Shown piece after piece: positions 33,757 to 39,459 of a DNA stretch of 39,459 nucleotides (position 1 is the stretch's first letter; the number at the start of each line of letters is the position of its first letter). Location of the stretch: NCBI GenBank assembly GCA_019694755.1, contig JAIBBI010000035.1, positions 1-39,459 on the forward strand, given 5' to 3'. The notes under the pieces were generated by a model. It saw only the letters and a list, made by a program, of their open reading frames with translations, made no database searches and was not told the DNA's origin. The translations under genes were made by a program, and so were the position numbers. This stretch comes from Gemmataceae bacterium (lineage in GTDB: Bacteria; Planctomycetota; Planctomycetia; Gemmatales; Gemmataceae).

Positions 33757-35973
33757 TCACCTGAGAGATGCGTAAGCCGTCTGCAAGCCGTTCACGCCGC
33801 GCACAGCGATGACCTCGGCTTCCGCCAGGCCGGCGGTCACTTCGGTCCATTGGTCGTCGGCCCGGCCGGTGGTCACGGGCCGGCGGTCGAACGCGCCGTC
33901 GGCCGAGCGCACGAACACGTAGGCCCGGGTCCCTTCGTGGAGGATCGCGGTATGGGGCACGGCGAGGGTCGGCGGCGAACTCGCCGCGACGATCGCGATG
34001 CCGGCCAATTGCCCGTCGCGGAGCATGGCCGGAGTCGGCTGCGGCAGGTCGACCCAGATCCGCAGCGTCTGATCGTCGGGCGAGACGACCCGGCTGCTGC
34101 GGACGACCCGCCCCTCCATCGTCGTGCGCGAGTCGGCCGTCAGCCGGACCCGTGCGGCCTGGCCCACGGCGATACGTCGGGCGTCGCGCTCGGAGACAAA
34201 CCCCTGCACCGCGGGGCGCGACAGGTCCTGTACTTCGAAGAGCGGCGTCTCGGCCTTCACCGATTGGCCGAGCGCTTTGTCGAAGCTGGTGATGGTGCCG
34301 GCGATCGGCGAACGGACGGGCACGCGGTCGAGCGGTCGGCGGGCCGAGACCATCGCGTCGATCTGCTCCGGCGTCAGGCCCGCGACCGCCAGGCGGTTGC
34401 GGACGCTGTCGCGGCGGAACCGCACGGCGTTGCGCTCCGCGGCCAGTTCGACCAGCTTGCGCCGGGGGACCGCGTCGCCGGCCGTCTGGTACGCCTTGTT
34501 CTGCTGCTCGAGCAGGTCGAGCGCGAGCTGTTCCCGGATCAGCTCCAGTTGCAGATTCATCGCCTCGAGGCTGAAGACCTCGGCGAGTACCTGCCCGGCC
34601 GTCACGGCCTGCCCGCGGTCGACCAGGATCGTGACGATGTTGCCCGCGAGCGGAGTCGAGGCGACGCTCCGGCGATCGGGCAGCACGTCGACCTGCCCTT
34701 CGACTTCGATGACGTCGGCGACCGGGTGCCGGGCGACGGGCGCGACCTGCAGACCGATCGTGGTCGCCGCCTCGGGGCTCAGCTTCAGGACGCCGGGCAC
34801 AAAGAAGCCGCCCAGTTCATGCGCGCCTTGCGTGACCACGCGGTCGCCGGGGAAGAGCGACGGCGCACGGACCTCGACCCGGTCGGCCGTGGCACGGACC
34901 ACGACGACGTTTTTCCGGCGATACTCCGATTGTTTGTCGGCCTTGGCCTCTTCGACGAGGATGTACTGGGCCAGCCCGTCGTCGATCAGCGCGGCGGCCG
35001 GCACCACCCGTGCGTCGGCGGGAACCGGCATCTGTATCCGTGCCTGGCCCGTCATGCCCGGCAGCAGCGTCGGCTCGACGCCCGGCGGGTTGGTCAACTC
35101 CACCCACACCGAGTTCAGATGCGAGACAGGGTCGAGCCCCGGGTTCACGACCTGCACCGTGCCGGCGAACACCGCGCCGGGCAGGGCCGACAGGCGTACT
35201 GCGACGGGCTGGCCGGGGGCGACGCGCTGGTAGTCCTTCTCGAGCACGCCGATCCGCGCCCACACGGTGGTCAGATCGACGACTTCGAAGAGGTGCTCGT
35301 TCGACTCGATGACTTTGCCGACGGAGAGGTCGGCGTGAACGACGGTGCCGGCCACGGGGCTGCGAATCGGGTAGCTGGCCACGCGGTGGTTCGGGTCGCG
35401 CACGACGGCGTCGAAGTCGGTGGCTTCGAGGCCGAGGCCCAGCCATTTGGCGCGGGCAACGGCCAGGGCGTTGACCGTCTGGAGTCGCTTGGCGTCGGCA
35501 TCGAGGACGGTCTGCCGGGGCACCGACCCGCCGGACTCGCGCAGGATCGCGAGCGATTGCTCCGCCAACTTCTGCTCGGTGTGAGCCGAGATGATCTCGA
35601 GATGGAGATTCTCCAACTCGAAGCTGACGATCTCGGCGACGGTCTGGCCGGCGGCGACCTTCTCGCCGGGCCGGGCGTGCATGCGGACGATGCGGCCCGG
35701 CAACCGCGACGTGGCGAAGGCGTGCCGTTGCCAGGGCGCGACGAGCGTGGCGTACGCCAGCACGGAGTCGGGGATGGGCCGGGTGGTGATCTCGGCCGCC
35801 TTCACGTCGAGCGCGTCGCGCGACTCCCGGCTGAGGACGATAAACCCCTTGACCGCGTCGACCTGCGCGCCGCGCGACGGCAGGGCGACGTGGCCCTCGT
35901 GGGCGTAGAGCCAGGTGACCGCCGCGGTGACGAGCACGGCGCACGCCAGCGCGCGGTAATGGAATGTCGGCAC
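33757..35973 (-). CDS. Double periplasmic adaptor (two fused RND adaptor modules)
   Basis: The 738-residue protein begins with a signal or anchor (6-24) followed by HEGH. It contains two complete RND adaptor modules: module 1 with lipoyl halves at 93-117 and 204-234 and a coiled-coil hairpin between, and module 2 (about 400-738) with lipoyl halves at 444-468 and after 550. Paired segments such as RSPVAGT...LFEVVDL and RSPIAGT...LFEVQDL show the duplication. Adaptors usually have about 350-450 residues. The GTG start at 35973 follows a GGGAGG site by nine bases. It lies between the YHS-like lipoprotein and the RND pump genes and should link the pump to an outer-membrane channel. Confidence 0.85.
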   Translation of the reverse strand: MPTFHYRALACAVLVTAAVTWLYAHEGHVALPSRGAQVDAVKGFIVLSRESRDALDVKAAEITTRPIPDSVLAYATLVAPWQRHAFATSRLPGRIVRMHARPGEKVAAGQTVAEIVSFELENLHLEIISAHTEQKLAEQSLAILRESGGSVPRQTVLDADAKRLQTVNALAVARAKWLGLGLEATDFDAVVRDPNHRVASYPIRSPVAGTVVHADLSVGKVIESNEHLFEVVDLTTVWARIGVLEKDYQRVAPGQPVAVRLSALPGAVFAGTVQVVNPGLDPVSHLNSVWVELTNPPGVEPTLLPGMTGQARIQMPVPADARVVPAAALIDDGLAQYILVEEAKADKQSEYRRKNVVVVRATADRVEVRAPSLFPGDRVVTQGAHELGGFFVPGVLKLSPEAATTIGLQVAPVARHPVADVIEVEGQVDVLPDRRSVASTPLAGNIVTILVDRGQAVTAGQVLAEVFSLEAMNLQLELIREQLALDLLEQQNKAYQTAGDAVPRRKLVELAAERNAVRFRRDSVRNRLAVAGLTPEQIDAMVSARRPLDRVPVRSPIAGTITSFDKALGQSVKAETPLFEVQDLSRPAVQGFVSERDARRIAVGQAARVRLTADSRTTMEGRVVRSSRVVSPDDQTLRIWVDLPQPTPAMLRDGQLAGIAIVAASSPPTLAVPHTAILHEGTRAYVFVRSADGAFDRRPVTTGRADDQWTEVTAGLAEAEVIAVRGVNGLQTAYASLR

Positions 35974-35990
35974 GGTGACGGGCCTCCCGG

Positions 35991-36833
35991 TTACTTCTTC
36001 TTGTACTCGTCGGGCGGGAGGATCTCGGCGGGCTTCTCCTTCGCCGTGGTGAGAAACTCGTCGACGCAGGGCGGGCAGCAGAACTCGTAAGTCTGGCCGC
36101 CGATCACCCACGAGAACTTCGGGTTGGCCTTGGTCAGCGTGATCGGGCAGACCTTGTCGCCGGGCTTCGGCTTCAAATCGTGCTCGGCTTTGACGCCTTT
36201 AAACTTCTCGCTGGCCGTGACGTTGCCGTTGGCCTTGATGTCGGCCTCGGTGTACTTGCCGCCGGCGGTGAGGTAAAGCTTGCGCTCGGCCTCGTCGGCG
36301 ACCTTGGTGGGCATGGCGTGATCCGCCGCCCTCTCGTCGGTCACGGACTTGAAGGAGATGCGGAACCGCTCGCCCTTGATCGTGATGCTGGGGACGGTGA
36401 CCTCGAGTTTCTTCCCGGCCAGTGGAGCGGGCAGGTTGCCCAGAAACATGCTGGTCATGCCCGCCTTGTCGCCCGGTTGCGGCTTGGCGTTCAGGGCGAA
36501 CGACTGCGCCTCGGCATCGCCCTCGGCTTTGACGTAGGCGGTGATCTGCTGGGCTTCGATTTCCTGGACCCGGCTCTCGTCCTGCCCGAGCAGGTAGAGT
36601 CGCAGCACGCCGCCTTTCTCGAACACGGCCTCGGCGTGGTAGTTGTCCCGGCCGATGGGTACGAGGATGCCACCGTGCGCGCTCGGCTTGTGGCCGTGCT
36701 CCTCGTCGGCGACCGCCGTCGCTGTGGTCGTCGCGGTCTTCGCGACCGGCACGGGCGACCGCGCGGGGTTCGAGCAGCCGAGGGTGATCGCTGCCAATGT
36801 CGAGAGTATTGCGATCTTCAGTAACTGGTTCAT
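35991..36833 (-). CDS. Lipoprotein with YHS/TRASH-like metal domain
   Basis: The 280-residue protein has a lipoprotein signal with lipobox ITLGC (C20). A beta-rich middle follows, then a C-terminal Cys cluster, CPITLTKAN ... YEFCCPPCVDEFL, resembling the YHS/TRASH metal-binding motif. It is probably an outer- or inner-membrane lipoprotein that binds metal for the efflux system (inference). The region HGHKPSAHGGIL near residues 48-60 is His-rich. GGAG lies eight bases before the ATG. It is 17 bp before the adaptor gene. Confidence 0.8.
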   Translation of the reverse strand: MNQLLKIAILSTLAAITLGCSNPARSPVPVAKTATTTATAVADEEHGHKPSAHGGILVPIGRDNYHAEAVFEKGGVLRLYLLGQDESRVQEIEAQQITAYVKAEGDAEAQSFALNAKPQPGDKAGMTSMFLGNLPAPLAGKKLEVTVPSITIKGERFRISFKSVTDERAADHAMPTKVADEAERKLYLTAGGKYTEADIKANGNVTASEKFKGVKAEHDLKPKPGDKVCPITLTKANPKFSWVIGGQTYEFCCPPCVDEFLTTAKEKPAEILPPDEYKKK

Positions 36834-36928
36834 CGTGAGTACTCCTGTCGGAATGCGCATGTCGTCCGTGTGGATCACTGCTCGCAGCAGTGGTCCGGGG
36901 GATGAGAAAGTTCGGGATCTGTCAGTGA

Positions 36929-37324
36929 CTAACAGCGCAGGATGTGGCAGGCGTACAGTATGTTGATCGTGAAATGAGACGGCGGACGGCTGCCGGCGAG
37001 GTGGCGAAAGTTGGCGATGATCGCGGTGGTTACTGGGTCGCCAGGCCAAGGGGCCACGACGTAACCAGCGATCGGTGAAACTGCCAGGTTCGTCGCGACG
37101 GACGCTTGTGCGACTTCGCGCGTCCGCTTGCAGGGGCAATCGTGGGTCGGGGCGGGGCTCGCGGGCTTATCGTCTTCAACGGGTATTTCGCAGCAGCAGG
37201 ATCGCTGCGCGGGCGGATCGTTCTCGTCCGGCGACGGGCCGGCCGCGCGCAGCGTGCAGCAGCAGACGCCCGGGCCGAGAAGGCTGATGAACGTGAACCA
37301 GATCGTGGTCAACACGCGGACCAT
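36929..37324 (-). CDS. Small Cys-rich exported protein
   Basis: The 131-residue protein starts with a hydrophobic segment (4-20), then C21-C23, C43-C45, and C63-x-C65 (CCC, CCC, CPC), with two more cysteines near the end (YACHILRC). The cysteine runs suggest metal binding outside the cytoplasm, in keeping with the metal efflux genes that follow on the same strand, 95 bp downstream. I recognise no family. The start ATG has no clear ribosome site. Confidence 0.6.
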   Translation of the reverse strand: MVRVLTTIWFTFISLLGPGVCCCTLRAAGPSPDENDPPAQRSCCCEIPVEDDKPASPAPTHDCPCKRTREVAQASVATNLAVSPIAGYVVAPWPGDPVTTAIIANFRHLAGSRPPSHFTINILYACHILRC

Positions 37325-37396
37325 GTCACTGTACTTTATCCGTGCCGCGGCGCGCTGGGAATGCCAACCCGACCGGGAAAGGATGTTCGAGAATTA

Positions 37397-37426
37397 TCAA
37401 CAAGGCTTGCCGGAACCGGGTACAAT
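37397..37426 (+). promoter_or_regulatory. Candidate sigma-70 promoter for the 72-residue gene
   Basis: TACAAT (37421-37426) matches the -10 box in five of six bases; TCAACA (37397-37402), 18 bp upstream, matches the -35 in four. The leader would be about 138 bases and includes the inverted arms CCGGCC/GGCCGG. Confidence 0.35.
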
Positions 37427-37570
37427 ATCGGGATGCGGGATCCCGGCCTCAGGATGAGGGGCCGGCCCCCAGGCCAGGTTGTATGCCGGAACGGCAGTGC
37501 CGAGAACATGCCGCGAGCTCCGAACCTGTCGGGGAGCGGCCACACGATCGCCCGCGGAAGGAGTCCTGTG

Positions 37571-37789
37571 ATGAGCGAAGTAGCCACAACTGTAGTGACG
37601 CGACCCGAAACGACGACCGCGACCGAGACGCTGGTGCCCGACGTGCGCTGCTCGTGGTGCCCGGCCGACCTGGCCGAGCGCCGGATGCAGGAGATTCTCG
37701 GCGAAGCGCCGCTGTCGGAAAGTGAGTTGTCGCGCCCGGTCCGCGGGCGTCTGGCCGGGGGAGACGTCGCGAGCATGTTGCGACAATAG
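37571..37789 (+). CDS. Small protein of unknown function, C-x2-C motif
   Basis: This 72-residue protein has a Thr/Glu-rich start, then VRCSWCPADLAERRMQEILGE and an acidic/basic tail. The single C-x2-C could bind metal only with a partner. A GGAAGGAG site seven bases before the ATG makes it a likely real gene. No family recognised. It is convergent with the TPR gene and close to it. Confidence 0.6.
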   Translation: MSEVATTVVTRPETTTATETLVPDVRCSWCPADLAERRMQEILGEAPLSESELSRPVRGRLAGGDVASMLRQ

Positions 37790-37812
37790 ATCGGGTACGG
37801 TCACTCGGCAGT

Positions 37813-39459
37813 CTATTTCGAGTGTGGGTTGCGAGGGATTCTGACCCCGGGCATCAGTGCCTGGAACTCGGGGCGGTCTCGGAACCGGTAGAACTCGTGG
37901 TAGATGGCGATGTCCGGGGCGATAGCCGGCTCGATGCGGACTGCCTCGCGCCAGTACTTCAGCATGGCTTCGAGTTCCCCGACAATCGCACAGGCCCGAG
38001 CCGCTATCATGGCGTCGTAAGAGTCCTTCGTGGTATTCATTTCGCCGGCCAACTTAAGCACCATTTCCGTGCGCCCGCGCCGTGCGCACTCCAGGATGCG
38101 GACGCGCTTCAGCATGCCCCGTGCTACGTCGTTCGGCCCGGCGAAGTCACCCTCAACCGCGAGGTCGTGCTTGGCCGCATAGCGAAACACATCCAACGCC
38201 GTGCGGTGGAGTTGGCGCATTTCCTTTGGTTGTAGGCGAGTAAAACGGCTCTCGGGTTCGAGCCGACCGAAGAGTTCGACAGCCCGGCCCGACCATTCCG
38301 CGGCGTCGGAGAATCTTCCGACAAAGTTGCAATTGTCGCGAATCCGTTCGTAAGCGATGGCCAAGTTGATTGCGAGCTCCACCGATTCGGGATCGTTCGC
38401 GAAGAGATCGGTGAAGATTCCGATGCTCTCGGCGTGGCCGGCAATCGCTTCATCGAACCGGCCGGCGACGGCGAGGGCGTCGGCCCACTGACTGATGGCC
38501 GTCGCCAACTGACGCTTGGCCAGCGCGCTGCCAGTGTCGGCGGCCGCGATCTCCCGGCGCAGGGCCACGCTCTCTCCCCGAAATCGCTCGGCCTGCGCAG
38601 GCTCAAACTTCCGGATCATTACGCCACCGAGCCGGTCCAGGGCGTTCGCGGTCTGAAACCGCCCGGCATTAACATCAAGCTTCGCGATGGCCCGACCACT
38701 ATCCACCGCAGCGGTCGCGTGACGTTCCGCGGCATCCAGATCCATTAGAAGTAGACAAACGTCGGTCAGCCGATTGTGCGTAAATCGCAAGTCGCTCAGT
38801 CGCGTCAGTTCATCGTTGGAGGTGTCGGGCTGCTCGCGCAGAGCTAAAGAATGCTCATAACAAGCCCGCGCGGCCGGGTAGTTTTTGGCGGTAAGTTCTG
38901 CATCGCCGATCTTGTTGTGACAGACGGATATGTCGCGAATATGTGACATATCAGCGGGATCGAGCGCCATGGCCTGGAGAAAGTTGTCCCGGGCCTGCTT
39001 GTAGTAGCCGAGAGCAGCAGTCGCGTCTTTGGCGGCGTTGGCCAGATCGCCGAGGCGGTTGCAGGCGTTGGCTGCGCCCCGCAAAGCGTCGGCATCCAGC
39101 GGCTGGCGGCGGAGCCAGTCGAGCGATCGCCTTTGGGCTGATTCAAACTCCCGCTGTGCGTCGGCGGTCCGGCCCAGATCGCGATAAACGTCGCCGAGAT
39201 TGGTGTGAGCAATGACCACGGTCTTATCGGCCCGCTCCGCGCTGGTCGGCCCGTGCATGACCTTGTTCAACCCGTCGGCCGCGGTCTCGAGCAGCTTGCG
39301 TTTCACGGGCAGCAGACCCGGTTGCGTGCCCATCTGCTTCTGCACGGTCTCCGCAAGTGTCTGCAACGAGTGCAAGGCGATATCGAAGTCGGTTTCCGCC
39401 TGCTGCGGGGCGACCACCGACCTGCCGTACGCGAGCGAGATGAGCACCGCGGCCGTCGT
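37813..39459 (-). CDS. TPR-repeat protein, C-terminal part (5' end outside window)
   Basis: The frame is open to the window edge, so only the last 548 codons are seen. After a short hydrophobic end (AAVLISLAYG) come TPR-like helical repeats such as AHTNLGDVYRDLGRTADAQREFE, ACNRLGDLANAAKDATAALGYYKQA and NKIGDAELTAKNYPAARACYEHSLAL, to about 110 residues before the end. In planctomycetes this kind of region often follows a Ser/Thr protein kinase and membrane helix; the missing N-terminus cannot be confirmed. TPRs mediate protein contacts. A GTG at 39447 is not a likely true start. Confidence 0.75.
   Translation of the reverse strand, partial: TTAAVLISLAYGRSVVAPQQAETDFDIALHSLQTLAETVQKQMGTQPGLLPVKRKLLETAADGLNKVMHGPTSAERADKTVVIAHTNLGDVYRDLGRTADAQREFESAQRRSLDWLRRQPLDADALRGAANACNRLGDLANAAKDATAALGYYKQARDNFLQAMALDPADMSHIRDISVCHNKIGDAELTAKNYPAARACYEHSLALREQPDTSNDELTRLSDLRFTHNRLTDVCLLLMDLDAAERHATAAVDSGRAIAKLDVNAGRFQTANALDRLGGVMIRKFEPAQAERFRGESVALRREIAAADTGSALAKRQLATAISQWADALAVAGRFDEAIAGHAESIGIFTDLFANDPESVELAINLAIAYERIRDNCNFVGRFSDAAEWSGRAVELFGRLEPESRFTRLQPKEMRQLHRTALDVFRYAAKHDLAVEGDFAGPNDVARGMLKRVRILECARRGRTEMVLKLAGEMNTTKDSYDAMIAARACAIVGELEAMLKYWREAVRIEPAIAPDIAIYHEFYRFRDRPEFQALMPGVRIPRNPHSK

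Noticed and set aside
31639-36090. A 1,483-codon open frame on the plus strand
   Set aside because: It lies antisense to the RND pump and adaptor genes and has the composition expected of a GC-rich shadow frame; no domain is recognisable.
37352-37365. GG-N10-GC on the minus strand upstream of the metal operon
   Set aside because: The -12 part reads GCGC rather than TTGC.

Overview
The window is high-GC bacterial DNA that looks like a planctomycete chromosome, most likely of the Gemmata group (inference). The pointers are a large exported repeat protein with the N-terminal LEGRDVPS-type motif common in Gemmataceae, an SHD1 domain, FG-GAP repeat surface proteins, an ECF sigma factor of the type expanded in planctomycetes, a tyrosine recombinase of the local type, and an alginate-export-type outer-membrane porin. 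No rRNA, IS element or CRISPR array was found.

Layout. 1-503: the end of a tyrosine recombinase runs into a tRNA-Ser(GCT) gene, probably one junction of an integrated element. 670-3126: thyX, an alpha/beta hydrolase and a pirin, then a terminator. 3471-4739: a lipoprotein patatin phospholipase. 4987-9459: a 1,490-residue repeat protein (four ~180-residue beta-rich repeats, two Ig-like domains, FG-GAP repeats of exactly 156 bp), closed by a strong terminator. 9529-18504: a stress and signalling block with a DksA/TraR-type protein, a phosphoribosyltransferase, a minus-strand operon (UspA, triple BON, CBS pair, P-type metal ATPase), a hybrid histidine kinase whose first PAS domain carries the FixL haem residues, and an NtrC-type response regulator with the sigma-54 contact motif GAFTGA. 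18592-20699: an Rrf2 regulator with possible Fe-S cysteines, a small membrane protein, a CMD-like protein and a cupredoxin-like protein. 20765-23428: a porin, and divergently a fasciclin protein. 23506-29198: a minus-strand, translationally coupled operon with ECF sigma factor, membrane anti-sigma-like protein, exported 258-residue protein, SHD1-YHYH-PEBP fusion and Tat-exported metallophosphoesterase. 29345-30409: an exported Ntn-hydrolase. 30406-37324: a heavy-metal efflux operon (Cys-rich protein, YHS/TRASH-like lipoprotein, double adaptor, RND pump). 37571-39459: a 72-residue protein and the end of a TPR protein.

The most interesting signal is in 9.5-18.5 kb. Three -24/-12 (sigma-54) promoter sequences with the exact GG-N10-GC spacing sit in front of the dksA-like gene, the phosphoribosyltransferase gene and the usp operon, and a fourth sits in front of the 1,490-residue surface protein. 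The cognate type of activator is encoded beside them, next to a predicted haem-based oxygen sensor kinase. I infer an oxygen- or redox-responsive sigma-54 regulon in which a FixL-like sensor is paired with an NtrC-type regulator rather than a FixJ-type one. A second candidate for an undescribed system is the five-gene ECF-sigma operon. Functions are predicted from sequence motifs only; no database search was run.
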